From Bifidobacterium simiiventris (GTDB lineage: Bacteria > Actinomycetota > Actinomycetes > Actinomycetales > Bifidobacteriaceae): DNA of 64,000 nt. The stretch spans positions 62,001 to 126,000 of the forward strand of contig NZ_JAHBBG010000004.1 in NCBI RefSeq assembly GCF_019331715.1, in the 5' to 3' direction. Positions 18,229 to 28,083 of this stretch are shown piece after piece; within the stretch, counting starts at the first letter, position 1; every line of letters begins with the position of its first letter. Below the pieces are notes generated by a model, which worked only from the letters and a program-made list of their open reading frames with translations, was not told the DNA's origin and did not search any database. The translations under genes were made by a program, and so were the position numbers.

Positions 18229-19215
18229 TCACAGCCCGGTGGCCCATAGCAACAGGCAGGTGAACGGCGCCGACAGCACGATGGAGTCGATGCGATCCAT
18301 CACGCCGCCGTGGCCCTTGAGCAGATGGCCCATGTCCTTGATGCCGATGTCGCGTTTGAGCATGGACGCGCACAGATCACCGAACGTGCCGACGACGCCG
18401 ATCATGATACCGGCGACGACCGGCACCCACCAGCGGTCGGCCCAGCGGGACGGTTCATACGTGCAGGCGAAGATCGCGAACGCGCCGGCCATGGCGAACA
18501 GCATGGAGCCGATCAGTCCCTCCACGGACTTCTTCGGCGAGATGCGCGGGCTGAGCTTGTGCTTACCGAACCATGCGCCGGCGAACAGGCCGCCGGTGTC
18601 GCTCAGGGCCGGCAGGAACACGAGCATGATCGCGTGGGCCACCGGATGCCCGTTGAACGTCAGCGGGATCACGATGCACGAGCCGAGCAACGGGATGTAC
18701 AGCAGCGTGAACAGCGAGACGGCCACGTGGCTAAGCCGGCTGTGATGCTGTTCGCCGCCTTCGTGGTTGAAGGAGGATTCCAGGCGCGCCGCGGCGTCGG
18801 TGTTGGCGAGCTTGCTGGCGACGGCGGTGGACAGCCTGGTGCCGATGCTCACCTTGGCGCTGGCGGACAACGCCACCAGCACCGCCGAGACCATGATGCA
18901 CATCGCCATGGCGACGATGTGGTACGGGCTGTAGTATGCCGCCACCAGCGTGACGGTCGAGCAGATCCACAGCATGATCACCGGAATGTGCAGTCCGGCC
19001 GTCGCGAAATCGACGCGCAGCTCCCACAGCGCGAGCATCATGAACACGACCAGCAGGGCCACGAACAGATCGATGCTGATCAGCAGGCATGCGAGGATGA
19101 TGGCGATCAGGATCACTGCCGTCGCAATTGCCTGCGGCATGTTACGGCCGGTCTTTTTATTGATCGCGTCGATGGCCTCCTCGGCCTCCTGCTCACGCTG
19201 CGCGCGCGTCTCCAT
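18229..19215 (-). CDS. cdsA: Phosphatidate cytidylyltransferase
   Basis: The 328-residue integral membrane enzyme makes CDP-diacylglycerol from phosphatidate and CTP, the branch point of phospholipid synthesis. It has about eight membrane helices, and the CdsA signature is visible at the C-terminus: KRDIGIKDMGHLLKGHGGVMDRIDS. A charged N-terminal tail of about 30 residues (TRAQREQEAEEAIDAINKKTG) precedes the first helix. The ATG at 19215 is chosen (GGGAG seven bases upstream); a GTG directly before it is possible. It lies 73 bp after frr and 93 bp before rlmN. Confidence 0.93.
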   Translation of the reverse strand: METRAQREQEAEEAIDAINKKTGRNMPQAIATAVILIAIILACLLISIDLFVALLVVFMMLALWELRVDFATAGLHIPVIMLWICSTVTLVAAYYSPYHIVAMAMCIMVSAVLVALSASAKVSIGTRLSTAVASKLANTDAAARLESSFNHEGGEQHHSRLSHVAVSLFTLLYIPLLGSCIVIPLTFNGHPVAHAIMLVFLPALSDTGGLFAGAWFGKHKLSPRISPKKSVEGLIGSMLFAMAGAFAIFACTYEPSRWADRWWVPVVAGIMIGVVGTFGDLCASMLKRDIGIKDMGHLLKGHGGVMDRIDSIVLSAPFTCLLLWATGL

Positions 19216-19288
19216 CACGTATCTCCCGTTTGTCGTCCGACATCATGAAGGCTCCCCTATATGGGGAAGCCGGTGCACAGGGGCCTGT

Positions 19289-19843
19289 TCAGACCTCCAT
19301 GATCTCCTTCTGCTTGGTCTCGAGCAGCGCGTCGAGCTCATCGGTGACCTGCTTGGTGACCTTGTCGAGCTCCTTGAGCAGACGATCGCCCTCGTCCTCG
19401 CCCATGTCGCCGTCCTTGACGGACTTGTCGATGGACTCCTTGGTCTTGCGGCGGATGTTGCGCACGGCGACCTTGCCCTCCTCGGACTTGGTCTTGGCGA
19501 GCTTGACGTATTCCTTGCGACGTTCCTCGGTGAGCTCCGGCATGGTCAGTCGGATCACGTTGCCGTCGCGGCGCGGGGAGGCGCCGAGATCGGAATCGCG
19601 CAGCGCCTTCTCGACGGCGTTGGCCTGCGACGGATCGAACGGGGAGACCGACAGGGTGCGCGGTTCCGGAACACCGATGGTGGCGACGGACTTGAGCGGC
19701 ATGGTCATGCCGTAGGACTCCACGGTGATGCCGTTGAGCAGCGCCGGGTTGGCGCGGCCGGTGCGGATGCCGGAGAAGTTCTCCTTGGTGTTCTCGACGG
19801 TCTTCTTCATCTGGTCCTTGGCCTGTTCGACAAGATTAGCCAT
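19289..19843 (-). CDS. frr: Ribosome recycling factor
   Basis: The 184-residue protein releases ribosomes from mRNA after termination, with EF-G. It has the full family fold: a helical bundle with FSGIRTGRANPALLNGI and the C-terminal helix with NIRRKTKESIDK. The start at 19843 has AAGGAG. Length is standard (about 185). It follows pyrH by 74 bp, the normal bacterial arrangement. Confidence 0.97.
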   Translation of the reverse strand: MANLVEQAKDQMKKTVENTKENFSGIRTGRANPALLNGITVESYGMTMPLKSVATIGVPEPRTLSVSPFDPSQANAVEKALRDSDLGASPRRDGNVIRLTMPELTEERRKEYVKLAKTKSEEGKVAVRNIRRKTKESIDKSVKDGDMGEDEGDRLLKELDKVTKQVTDELDALLETKQKEIMEV

Positions 19844-19917
19844 GATGTGTTGCTCCTTTGGATTGGTTGATGGTTGCTGTATTCGTCGTTGAATGCGCCT
19901 GGGCGCGTCCGGTGCCG

Positions 19918-20658
19918 TCAGTCGGCGAGTGTGGATTCGGCATCGGAGACAAGCGTGCCGATACCGTCGCCGAGCAGCGCCTTGGTCACGTTGCCGGCGC
20001 CCTCGAGCCCGAACACGCGGATGCACTGCTTGTTGTCGCGGGCCATCGACAGCGCGGACGCGTCCATGACGGCGAGGTTGTCGACGAGCGCGCGATTGTA
20101 GTCGAGCGTGGCGAACCGCTGCGCATCCGGGTGCTTGCGCGGATCGGCGGTGTACACGCCGTCGACGCCGTTCTTGCCCATGAGGACCTCATCGCAGTGG
20201 ATTTCCAGCGAACGCTGGATGGAGACGGTGTCGGTGGAGAAGTACGGCATGCCGGCACCGGCGCCGAAGATGACGACGCGGCCCTTTTCAAGATGGCGGA
20301 TGGCCTTGAGCGGGATGTACGGCTCGGCGACCTGGCCCATGGTGATGGCGGTCTGCACGCGGGTGGCCTGGCCTTCCTGCTCGAGGAAGTCCTGCAGCGC
20401 GAGGCAGTTCATCACGGTGCCGAGCATGCCCATGTAATCGCCGCGGGAACGGTCGATGCCGGCCTGCTGCAGTTCGGCGCCGCGGAAGAAGTTGCCGCCG
20501 CCCGTCACGATCGCGACCTGCACGCCCTGCTGGACGGCGGGCACGATCTCCTCGGCGATGCGACGCACCACATGCGTGTCGATGCCGACCTTGCCGCCGC
20601 CGAACGCTTCGCCGGACAGCTTGAGCAGCACTCTGCGAGGCTTGTTTTCTCCAGTCAT
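19918..20658 (-). CDS. pyrH: Uridylate kinase
   Basis: The 246-residue enzyme phosphorylates UMP to UDP in pyrimidine nucleotide synthesis. Family marks are [13 protein letters not shown] at the N-terminus, TGGGNFFRG and the Asp-rich C-terminal half. It heads the pyrH-frr-cdsA-rlmN operon; the upstream 136 bp contains a GTAAATTTAC palindrome (20708-20717) but no certain promoter. Confidence 0.97.
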   Translation of the reverse strand: MTGENKPRRVLLKLSGEAFGGGKVGIDTHVVRRIAEEIVPAVQQGVQVAIVTGGGNFFRGAELQQAGIDRSRGDYMGMLGTVMNCLALQDFLEQEGQATRVQTAITMGQVAEPYIPLKAIRHLEKGRVVIFGAGAGMPYFSTDTVSIQRSLEIHCDEVLMGKNGVDGVYTADPRKHPDAQRFATLDYNRALVDNLAVMDASALSMARDNKQCIRVFGLEGAGNVTKALLGDGIGTLVSDAESTLAD

Positions 20659-20794
20659 ACACAGCCTTTCTTCAACCGGCCCGTGAACCGATATGGTCCG
20701 ACGGACCGTAAATTTACCGTCTATCAGACTATCCGTAAACTACGACAGCGCCGGTTCATGGCTTGTGCGCCCGTCTGCAGATCGTCCTTCGTCG

Positions 20795-21478
20795 TCACCG
20801 CAGGGTCGCGGAACGCGCATATCGCACGACGTTCTCGGTCACCTCGCCAAGATAGCGCATCGAGGTGCGCCAGTCCCCCGGAATCTCGATCGAATGGTTT
20901 GCATCGGCGTATTCGTGGACCTTCGCGCTCAGACGATGCGCGCGTTCGCTGTCGTACAGAGGATCGGCGGTGCCTGCGCAGATCAGCGGGTCGGGAGCGT
21001 GCCCGGCGTGGTAATCCGTGTCGCCCGGCACGGGGATCACGGAACGGGCGGGATCGAAATCGGCCGGGGAGAACACCGGCGTCAGCAATGCCATCGGCAC
21101 GCCGAGTTGCGCAACGTGCGGATAGATGAAGGTGGACAGCGATTTGCCTACGACCAACACATCCGGCATGGATCCGTCGCCGGCGTCGGCACGCACGTCG
21201 TCCAGCCACTGGTCCACCGCCGCGGACAGCATGGCGAAAATACGGGGCGCAGGAGTCTTCGACAGGTCGGCGTTCACGTCCAGCCGGTCGGCGTGCCAAC
21301 CGTCCTCGACCAACGCCGTCGCCGCGTAGTACAGCAGCGGACGATCGCAGTTGTAGCCGGTGCCCGGCATCAGCAACACGCGTTTGGCCGCGTCCTGCGC
21401 GGCGATCCTGTTCTTGCACCAGCCCCGTCGTGCGCAGGTGGGCTTGATGCCGCCCTTCCCCATCGTTGTCTCTATCAT
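20795..21478 (-). CDS. Alpha/beta hydrolase-fold protein
   Basis: The 227-residue protein looks like a small cytoplasmic alpha/beta hydrolase. The likely nucleophile is Ser113 in VVGKSLST, the acid the Asp in AGTADPLYD, and the histidine in NHSIEIPGD, in the correct order. The oxyanion region near VLLMPGTGYNCD is also plausible. The GGAG in GAGGGAGC supports the start at 21478. It sits alone between tsf and pyrH. The substrate is unknown. Confidence 0.7.
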   Translation of the reverse strand: MIETTMGKGGIKPTCARRGWCKNRIAAQDAAKRVLLMPGTGYNCDRPLLYYAATALVEDGWHADRLDVNADLSKTPAPRIFAMLSAAVDQWLDDVRADAGDGSMPDVLVVGKSLSTFIYPHVAQLGVPMALLTPVFSPADFDPARSVIPVPGDTDYHAGHAPDPLICAGTADPLYDSERAHRLSAKVHEYADANHSIEIPGDWRTSMRYLGEVTENVVRYARSATLR

Positions 21479-21548
21479 GTGGCTCCCTCATGTCGTTTCA
21501 CAGGTCGGATGGTGATTTCCGGGTACCACTATAGACCGATGAAGATGC

Positions 21549-21588
21549 AAAAAGACGGACCATGCGCCTTGGCATGATCCGTCTTTGT
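21549..21588 (-). terminator. Rho-independent terminator of rpsB-tsf
   Basis: Arms 21551-21565 and 21572-21586 pair with one mismatch, and on the minus strand the stem is followed by TTTTTGC. It lies about 50 bases past the tsf stop. Confidence 0.85.
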
Positions 21589-21636
21589 CAGTGCGGTTCA
21601 GCGTGAGCCGCCGTGTGATGAGGCATGAAGCCTAGA

Positions 21637-22494
21637 TCACTCGGCGTCCTCTTCGCCCTTGCCGACCTCGATGCGCGCGAAAGCGGTGGCCTTGCCGCCG
21701 ACTTCCTCGAACAGCTTGCCGACGGTCTTGGACGGATCCTTGACGAACGGCTGCTCGAGCAGCACGACTTCCTTGTAGAAGGCGTTGAGACGACCCTCGA
21801 CGATCTTCGGGACGATCTTCTCCGGCTTGCCTTCGGCCAGGGACTTCTCGGTGGCCACACGACGCTCGGACTCGACCACATCGGCCGGGACGTCCTCACG
21901 GGTCAGCCACTTGGCGCCCATCGCGGAGATCTGCAGAGCGGCCTCGTGGGCCACGGCGGCACCGGCCTTGTCGGTGGCGATCATGGCGACGATGCTCGGC
22001 GGCATCTCGACGGACTTCTTGTGCGCGTAGATCTCGACGTGCTCGCCGGAGATCTTGGCGAACTGGCCGACCTTGACATGCTCGCCGAACAGGGCGGCGG
22101 CCTCTTCGATGGCGACCTTGACGGTGCCGTCCTCGGCCTTGGCCTCGAGCAGTTCGTCGGCGGAGTTGGCGTCGGCGGCCACGGCGTAGCCGAGCACGGT
22201 GTCGGCGAACTCGACGAACTTCGGGGTCTTGGCCACGAAGTCGGTCTCGGAGTTCAGCTCGACGGCGTAGCCGGTCTCACCGTTCGCGGTCTCGACGACT
22301 TTGGAGGCGATGGTGCCTTCCTGGGCCTTGCGGCCTTCACGCTTGCCGGCGGCCTGGATGCCCTTGGCGCGGATGATCTCCTTGGCGCGTGCCACGTCGC
22401 CTTCGGCCTCGGTCAGGGCCTTCTTGACGTCCATCATGCCGGCGCCGGTGTCCTCGCGCACCTGCTTGATCAGAGCTGCAGTGATTGCTGCCAT
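21637..22494 (-). CDS. tsf: Elongation factor Ts
   Basis: The 285-residue factor recycles EF-Tu by GDP release. The N-terminal UBA-like domain has the signature TGAGMMDVKKAL, and SETDFVAKTPKF follows; the core and C-terminal domains are complete. GGAG precedes the ATG. It is 74 bp downstream of rpsB and shares its operon. Confidence 0.97.
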   Translation of the reverse strand: MAAITAALIKQVREDTGAGMMDVKKALTEAEGDVARAKEIIRAKGIQAAGKREGRKAQEGTIASKVVETANGETGYAVELNSETDFVAKTPKFVEFADTVLGYAVAADANSADELLEAKAEDGTVKVAIEEAAALFGEHVKVGQFAKISGEHVEIYAHKKSVEMPPSIVAMIATDKAGAAVAHEAALQISAMGAKWLTREDVPADVVESERRVATEKSLAEGKPEKIVPKIVEGRLNAFYKEVVLLEQPFVKDPSKTVGKLFEEVGGKATAFARIEVGKGEEDAE

Positions 22495-22568
22495 GTTTGT
22501 CTCCTCTAGACTCGATGTGTTCCCATATATGAATGGGAGACGTTGCCGCCTCCCATCATAACGGATGC

Positions 22569-23390
22569 TCAGGCCTGGGCTTCGCCCTCGGCTTCAGCGG
22601 CGGCGGGAGCGGCCTGCGGGGCGTTGCCCTCGGTCAGCAGCTCCTTCTCCCAAGCGGCCATCGGCTGCTCGGTCTCGCCCTCGGCCTTGGCGGCCTTGCC
22701 GGAACGCTCCAGCAGACCCTCGGCCACGGCGTCGGCCATGAGGCTGGTCAGCAGCTCGATGCCGCGGATGGCGTCATCGTTGGCCGGGATCGGGTACTCG
22801 ACGGCTTCCGGATCGGCGTTGGTGTCGACAAGGGCCACGACCGGGATGCCCAGCTTGTGGGCTTCCTCGACGGCCAGGGCTTCCTTGTTGATGTCAACGA
22901 CGAACATCGCGGAAGGGGTGCGGGTCATGTTGCGGATACCGCCCAGCTGCTTGGACAGCTTGTCCTTTTCGCGCTCGAGCAGCAGCAGTTCCTTCTTGGT
23001 CAGACCGGAGCCGTGCACGTCGGAGAAGTCCATCTCCTCGAGCTCCTTAAGACGGTTCACGCGCTTGGACACGGTCTGGAAGTTGGTCAGCATGCCGCCG
23101 AGCCAACGCTCGGAGACATACGGCATGTTCACGCGGGTGGCCTGGGCCGAAACGGCTTCCTGAGCCTGCTTCTTGGTGCCGACGAACAGCACGGTGCCGT
23201 TGTGGGCGACCGTGGTCTTGATGAAGTCGTACGCCTTGTCGATCATTTCGAGCGACTTGAACAGGTTGATGATGTGGATGCCGTTGCGCTGGGTGAGGAT
23301 GAACTGCTTCATCTTCGGGTTCCAACGACGGGTCTGGTGACCGAAGTGGAGGCCGGCCTTGAGCATTTCGCTCATCGTGATCTGTGCCAT
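22569..23390 (-). CDS. rpsB: 30S ribosomal protein S2
   Basis: The 273-residue S2 begins with [19 protein letters not shown] and keeps the core [12 protein letters not shown] and PDAMFVVD-like segment ([13 protein letters not shown]). A C-terminal Ala/Glu-rich extension of about 40 residues is longer than usual but common in actinobacteria. It heads the rpsB-tsf operon. AAAGG lies before the ATG; the 282-bp region upstream must hold its promoter. Confidence 0.97.
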   Translation of the reverse strand: MAQITMSEMLKAGLHFGHQTRRWNPKMKQFILTQRNGIHIINLFKSLEMIDKAYDFIKTTVAHNGTVLFVGTKKQAQEAVSAQATRVNMPYVSERWLGGMLTNFQTVSKRVNRLKELEEMDFSDVHGSGLTKKELLLLEREKDKLSKQLGGIRNMTRTPSAMFVVDINKEALAVEEAHKLGIPVVALVDTNADPEAVEYPIPANDDAIRGIELLTSLMADAVAEGLLERSGKAAKAEGETEQPMAAWEKELLTEGNAPQAAPAAAEAEGEAQA

Positions 23391-23672
23391 AGTGCACTAC
23401 CTTTCTTGTCGGTTATTGCCTGGCCATGCGCGCCTGCGTGCAGCATACGCCCTTGCGGGGCTCAGCCGACCGACACAGGCCGTCGCGGACATGGCGCGAT
23501 ATGTCGTGTGCCGGTTGACAACAGTTGGTTGGCTCGGGCCGCCTGCGACTGCGGCCGTTGCCGGATGGCACACGAAGTTTCAGAATACTATGTGCCGCAT
23601 ACAAATGTGCCGCGCCCATCGGTCGGCGACGGGCGCGGCACATTTGCATGCGGTATGGAAGGATGCGGACGC
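23391..23672 (-). promoter_or_regulatory. rpsB upstream region
   Basis: The gap between def and rpsB holds the def terminator near its far end and, by position, the rpsB promoter and leader. I could not fix -35 and -10 boxes with confidence; TATGCT on the minus strand near 23450 is a weak -10. Confidence 0.3.
23593..23655 (-). terminator. Terminator hairpin after def
   Basis: Arms 23593-23617 and 23631-23655 match in 23 of 25 positions with a 13-nt loop, about 18 bases past the def stop. There is no T-run, but the stem is very stable. Confidence 0.7.
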
Positions 23673-24158
23673 TCACTTCGCGTGACTGCGCATGTAGCGC
23701 ATGGCCTCGCGGCGCTCCTCCTTCTCGAGCCGGTCAAGATAGACGTGCCCGTCGAGGTGGTCGCATTCGTGCTGAAGCATGCGGCCCATCAGGCCGCTAC
23801 CTTCGAGCACCACTTCGTTGCCGTCCAGATCGATGCCGCGTACGCGGGCGTAGTCGGCGCGCCGCGTCTTGTACCACAGGCCGGGCACCGACAGGCAGCC
23901 TTCGTCCCCGTACTGTTCGCCGCGCTTCTCCTCCATCACCGGGTTGAGGATGTAGCCGATCTTGCCTTCGATGTTGTACGAGAACGCGCGTAGGCTCACG
24001 CCGATCTGGTTGGCGGACAGGCCGGCCCTGCCCGGGTCGTCGACGGTTTCCAGCAGGTCGGCGACCAGCCGGCGCACGGCCGGCGTGATGGACGTGATCT
24101 CGTCGCACGGGGTGCGCAGCACGGGATCGGGTACTACTCGGATTTCTCGGATGGCCAA
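23673..24158 (-). CDS. def: Peptide deformylase
   Basis: The 161-residue metalloenzyme removes the formyl group from new proteins. The three motifs are present: [17 protein letters not shown] with metal ligand Cys88, and HECDHLDG with His130, His134 and catalytic Glu131. Motif 1 has S and N where many have AAP, a minor variation. It starts 3 bases after the acyl-CoA ligase stop, so the two are co-transcribed. Confidence 0.95.
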   Translation of the reverse strand: MAIREIRVVPDPVLRTPCDEITSITPAVRRLVADLLETVDDPGRAGLSANQIGVSLRAFSYNIEGKIGYILNPVMEEKRGEQYGDEGCLSVPGLWYKTRRADYARVRGIDLDGNEVVLEGSGLMGRMLQHECDHLDGHVYLDRLEKEERREAMRYMRSHAK

Positions 24159-24161
24159 TTG

Positions 24162-26219
24162 TCACTCCTCGTTGTCTGTACCGGCGGTCTTGCCGTCTGC
24201 CTCGTTCGTCTCGCCGCTGTCCGACTCGGTCTCGGGATCGGCCTGCTGACGCTTGATCCTGTCCTGCATGGTATCAAACGCCTGGCGAACCATCGGCGTC
24301 ACGTTCTCGGACGCCTGCTTGACGCTTTCGGACGCCTGCTTGACCGTCTCGGTGGTCCGGTCGAGGATCTGCACGGTCTTCGGCAGCGGGCGAGCCGGCG
24401 ACTTGGACGTGTAGATCTCGTTTTCGATCACGTCGGCGTAACGCTGCAATACCTTCGGGCGCACGACCTTCATACTGGCGGTCAGTGTGCCCTTGTCCTG
24501 GCTGAAGGTGTCGTCGAGAATGACGAACTTGCGTACCGACTCGGCGCGGGACACATTGCTGTTCGCCTGGTCGATGTACTGCTGGACGAACGCGCGGACG
24601 GCGTCCGACTGCGCGACCTCCCCCAGCGGCATGTCGGGGTCGAGACCTTGGGATTCGAGCCAGGACCGGGTCATCTCCGGATCGAGTTCGATGAGCGCGG
24701 AGACGAACGGCTTGCCGTCGCCGACCACGACGGCGTGTGAGACGATCGGACAGGTGCCGATCGTGTCCTCCATCGGGGCCGGACTGATGTTCTTGCCGCC
24801 TGCGGTGATGATGATGTCCTTCTTGCGGCCGGTGATGTAGATGAACCCGTCGTCGTCGATTGTCGCGAGGTCTCCGGTATGCAGCCATCCATCCGGCTCG
24901 AGCACTTCCTTGGTGAGCTCCGGCTGCTTGTAGTAGCCGAGGAAGACGCTTTCGCCGCGGATGAGCAGTTCGTCGTCGTCGGCCAGCTTCACCTCGGCGC
25001 AGCCCGGATGTCCGACCGACCCGACGCGGTTGGAGTCCTGGAAGTTGACCATGCACGGCGCGGCCGTCTCGGTCATGCCGTAGCCCTGGATGAACGTGAT
25101 GCCGTCGAGGCCGTTGAAGAAATGGGCGAGGTCGACGTTGAGCGGCGCTCCGCCGCAGGCAAGGTACTTGAGATTCGGTCCGAGGGCGGAGCGGATCGAT
25201 GCGCCCACGGTCTTCATGAAGAAGGCATGCTCGAGCCGGGACCTGACCGAATGCCGGCCGGTGTCCTGCTCGTCCTTCGACCACTGCACGAAATGGGAGA
25301 CCGCCTTGGCGAATACGCGTCCCTGAATGCCGTTGCCGGCCTTCTGCGAGGCGGCGTTGTAGACCTTCTCGAACACGCGCGGCACGCCGAGCAGATAGGT
25401 CGGCTTGAAGCTGCGCAGGTCGGACAGCAGATGCTTGGCCCCCGGAATGTATCCGACCACGCCATGCGACCCGATCGCCACATACTGAATGTACCGGGCG
25501 AAGCAGTGCGCCAGCGGCAGGAACAGCAGCAGACGGCTCGGCTGGTAGAGCATGTCGTTGAGCACCTCGTAGCCGTTGAGCACGGTGTGGGTGAAGTTGC
25601 GGTGCGAGAGCATCGCGCCCTTCGGCTTGCCGGTGGAGCCGGACGTATACACGATCGTGGCCATGTCATCGGCCTTGACGCGTTCGATGGCACGGTCCAG
25701 ATCCTCGTCGGAGACCGACTCGCCGAAGTCGGCCACCGCATCGAGGCCGGCGGCCTTGAAGTTGAACACGTATTTGAGTCCGTCTCGGCCGACGCGGATC
25801 TGATCCAGCACCTGCGCATGCGCGTAGTCGCCGGCGAAGGCGATCACCGGGTTCACGTCTTCGACGATGTTCGCCGCCTGCTTGGCTGAGTCCGTCTCGT
25901 AGACCGGCACGCTGACCGCGCCGATGGCGGCGCACGCGAAATCGACGACGCCCCATTCATAGCAGGTGGCAGAATAGATGAGCACCATACTGCCGGGCTT
26001 GACACCCAGCCCCATGAGTCCCTTGGCGATCTGACGTACGCGTGCGCCCATCTCGCCGGCGGTCACGTCATGCCATTGACGGGTCTCATCGTCCTGCCAT
26101 TGGGCGATCAGATCATCGGGATCGTGCTCGACGCGGTTGGCGAGCAGCGAGTAGATGGTGTCCTTCTCGGTCGTGGGCCGAATCGTATCCACTGAATATT
26201 CACGCAACATACGGAACAT
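24162..26219 (-). CDS. Long-chain fatty acid-CoA ligase (FadD15-like)
   Basis: The 685-residue AMP-forming enzyme activates fatty acids. The P-loop is TIVYTSGSTGKPKGAM, with GYGMTETAA, GWLHTGDLATIDDDGFIYITGRKKDIII and a final lysine region. Actinobacterial FadD15-type length is about 600; here a C-terminal tail of about 70 residues has the repeat SVKQASE and is rich in Gln, Glu and Asp, outside the catalytic domain. The start at 26219 has a GAGG eight bases upstream; methionine 9 bases downstream is an alternative. It is followed by def with 3 bp between them. Confidence 0.88.
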   Translation of the reverse strand: MFRMLREYSVDTIRPTTEKDTIYSLLANRVEHDPDDLIAQWQDDETRQWHDVTAGEMGARVRQIAKGLMGLGVKPGSMVLIYSATCYEWGVVDFACAAIGAVSVPVYETDSAKQAANIVEDVNPVIAFAGDYAHAQVLDQIRVGRDGLKYVFNFKAAGLDAVADFGESVSDEDLDRAIERVKADDMATIVYTSGSTGKPKGAMLSHRNFTHTVLNGYEVLNDMLYQPSRLLLFLPLAHCFARYIQYVAIGSHGVVGYIPGAKHLLSDLRSFKPTYLLGVPRVFEKVYNAASQKAGNGIQGRVFAKAVSHFVQWSKDEQDTGRHSVRSRLEHAFFMKTVGASIRSALGPNLKYLACGGAPLNVDLAHFFNGLDGITFIQGYGMTETAAPCMVNFQDSNRVGSVGHPGCAEVKLADDDELLIRGESVFLGYYKQPELTKEVLEPDGWLHTGDLATIDDDGFIYITGRKKDIIITAGGKNISPAPMEDTIGTCPIVSHAVVVGDGKPFVSALIELDPEMTRSWLESQGLDPDMPLGEVAQSDAVRAFVQQYIDQANSNVSRAESVRKFVILDDTFSQDKGTLTASMKVVRPKVLQRYADVIENEIYTSKSPARPLPKTVQILDRTTETVKQASESVKQASENVTPMVRQAFDTMQDRIKRQQADPETESDSGETNEADGKTAGTDNEE

Positions 26220-26271
26220 AATAGCGCCTCGCGCCCCGTGCGTGGCACACCGGCCCGCCGCGGCTGCCGGC

Positions 26272-26751
26272 CTATCCGACGTCGGCAAGCACGCACATCC
26301 AGCGTGATCCGTTCTGCTGGAGCACGAGATTCACCCAGTGATGCGTGCGGCCTATCGTCAGATGCGCCATCGTCTCGACACGCGAGGGACTGATGAGCAT
26401 TCCCCTGATCGATTGAGGAATGACCGGAAGAATGCCCATGGGGTGACCAAGAAAAGCGCGTTCGCGGCTTTCACGGGTCAGGATGGCCGACATCGTGTCC
26501 AGTTTCCTCAGGCAGGGGCCGGCGACCGTGCGCTGCAGCTTGTGCGATGCTATGCGGCCTCGCACCACATCGGTCACCATGCATGAGATGCGGCACGACG
26601 ACAGTGCCAGTGCCTGGCAGGTGCGCGAGTCGATTTCGCCTTCGAAACAGCGGGCGAAATGGTACGGCACCGGTTTGCGTGACAGCTCGATGTGCAGGAA
26701 TCCGTCTTCGGGAGGGATCGGGTCTCCCTGCCAGGAATGGTAGTAGTGCAT
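26272..26751 (-). CDS. Rv3235-family protein
   Basis: The 159-residue protein resembles the small actinobacterial family named after Rv3235, whose members share an RxxxQL-like helical core and a strand-rich end (here RVETMAHLTIGRTHHWVNL and SRWMCVLADVG). I recognise the shape and spacing but not a strong signature, so the call is moderate. Function in the family is unknown; in mycobacteria the gene neighbours secA. The start at 26751 has GAGAGGAAGCCC before it. It precedes the acyl-CoA ligase gene by 52 bp on the same strand. Confidence 0.6.
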   Translation of the reverse strand: MHYYHSWQGDPIPPEDGFLHIELSRKPVPYHFARCFEGEIDSRTCQALALSSCRISCMVTDVVRGRIASHKLQRTVAGPCLRKLDTMSAILTRESRERAFLGHPMGILPVIPQSIRGMLISPSRVETMAHLTIGRTHHWVNLVLQQNGSRWMCVLADVG

Positions 26752-26839
26752 GGGCTTCCTCTCGTTCTTTCGTGGTCGTTGCCCGACCCGCAACCGTTGC
26801 AGGCGAGCCTGCCTCATTGGAGACACCTGTCAAGAACAA

Positions 26840-26883
26840 CACATGGCGGTGCTCCCGTCAAGTGTCGGGAGCACCGCCATGTG
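26840..26883 (-). terminator. Perfect 18-bp terminator hairpin of guaB3 (second of two)
   Basis: Arms 26840-26857 and 26866-26883 are perfectly complementary with an 8-nt loop; the minus strand continues with TTGTTCTT. It is downstream of guaB3. Confidence 0.8.
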
Positions 26884-26892
26884 GACAAATGT

Positions 26893-26925
26893 GGATAACC
26901 GCGGGTGGTCGCCCCGCGGTTATCC
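26893..26925 (-). terminator. Perfect 13-bp hairpin of guaB3 (first of two)
   Basis: Arms 26893-26905 and 26913-26925 pair perfectly. A DnaA-box sequence TGTGGATAA (26890-26898) overlaps the left arm. With the next hairpin it forms a tandem terminator. Confidence 0.7.
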
Positions 26926-26945
26926 GACGGAGAGGGCTTGCACCG

Positions 26946-28067
26946 TCAGCGACCGTACGGCGTGACCACCACGTTGCAACGCTGGAAGTTCTTGACATCC
27001 ACGTAGCCGGTGGAGGCCATCGCGCGACGCAGCGCACCGATGTAGTTCACCTGGCCGTCAGCCTGATGGCTCGGCCCGAACAGGATCTGCTCGAGCGTGC
27101 CCACCGTGCCGACGTCCGTACGGAAACCGCGCGGCAACGTCTGGTGACGGGCCTCGGAACCCCAGTGCTTGCCGTGGCCCGGGGCCTCGACCGCACGGGC
27201 CAGAGGAGCGCCGAGCATCACCGCGTCCGCGCCCATCGCGAGGGCCTTGACGAAGCTGCCGGAGTCGCCCATACCGCCGTCGGCGATGACCTGCACGTAA
27301 CGGCCGCCCGACTCGTCCATGTAGTCGCGGCGGGCCTCGGCCACGTCGGCGATGGCGGTCGCCATCGGGGCGTGCACGCCGATGGTCTTGCGCGTGGCCG
27401 CCACGGCGCCGCCGCCGAAGCCGACCAGCACGCCGGCCGCACCGGTGCGCATCAGATGCAGGGCGGCGGTGTAATTGGCCGCGCCGCCGACGATGACCGG
27501 AACGTCGAGGTCGTAGATGAACTTCTTGAGGTTCAGCGGCTCATGGTCCCGGCTGACGTGTTCGGCGGACACGACGGTGCCGCGGATCACGAACAGGTCG
27601 ACACCCGCATCGACCACGGTCGAGTAGAACTGCTGGGTGCGCTGCGGCGAGAGCGCGCCGGCCACGGTCACGCCGGCGTCGCGGATCTCGTGCAGGCGCT
27701 CGGTGATCAGCTCCGGCTTGACCGGCTCCGCGTAGATCTCCTGGATGCGGGCGGTCGCCTTGTCTGCCGGCAGATCGGCGATCTCGGCCAGCAGCGGCTC
27801 GGGGTCCTCGTAGCGGGTCCACAGGCCCTCGAGGTCGAGCACGCCGAGCGCGCCGAGCTTGCCCATTGCAATGGCCGTGGCCGGGCTGGTCACGGAGTCC
27901 ATCGGGGCACCGATGACCGGCACGTCGAACTCGTAGGCGTCCACCTGCCAGCCGGTGGACACGTCCTCGGGATCGCGGGTGCGGCGGGAGGGAACAATGG
28001 CGACGTCGTCGAGCGAATAGGCCAGACGGCCCTTCTTGCCCAATCCGATTTCAATTTCCTGAGACAT
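26946..28067 (-). CDS. guaB3: GuaB3-family IMP dehydrogenase-related protein
   Basis: The 373-residue protein has the TIM-barrel of IMP dehydrogenase (IGAPMDSVTSPATAIAMG, VIADGGMGDSGSFVKALAMGADAVMLG) without CBS domains. The loop that in true GuaB carries the catalytic cysteine is not seen: the corresponding stretch GAPLARAVEAPGHGKHWG has none. It therefore belongs to the actinobacterial GuaB3 group of unclear activity. The start at 28067 fits the conserved domain; no ribosome site is present but TAGCCT lies 7 nt before ATG, so it may be leaderless. Upstream is a symmetrical site shared with divergent icd. Confidence 0.85.
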   Translation of the reverse strand: MSQEIEIGLGKKGRLAYSLDDVAIVPSRRTRDPEDVSTGWQVDAYEFDVPVIGAPMDSVTSPATAIAMGKLGALGVLDLEGLWTRYEDPEPLLAEIADLPADKATARIQEIYAEPVKPELITERLHEIRDAGVTVAGALSPQRTQQFYSTVVDAGVDLFVIRGTVVSAEHVSRDHEPLNLKKFIYDLDVPVIVGGAANYTAALHLMRTGAAGVLVGFGGGAVAATRKTIGVHAPMATAIADVAEARRDYMDESGGRYVQVIADGGMGDSGSFVKALAMGADAVMLGAPLARAVEAPGHGKHWGSEARHQTLPRGFRTDVGTVGTLEQILFGPSHQADGQVNYIGALRRAMASTGYVDVKNFQRCNVVVTPYGR

Positions 28068-28083
28068 GGCTTCAAGGCTAATG

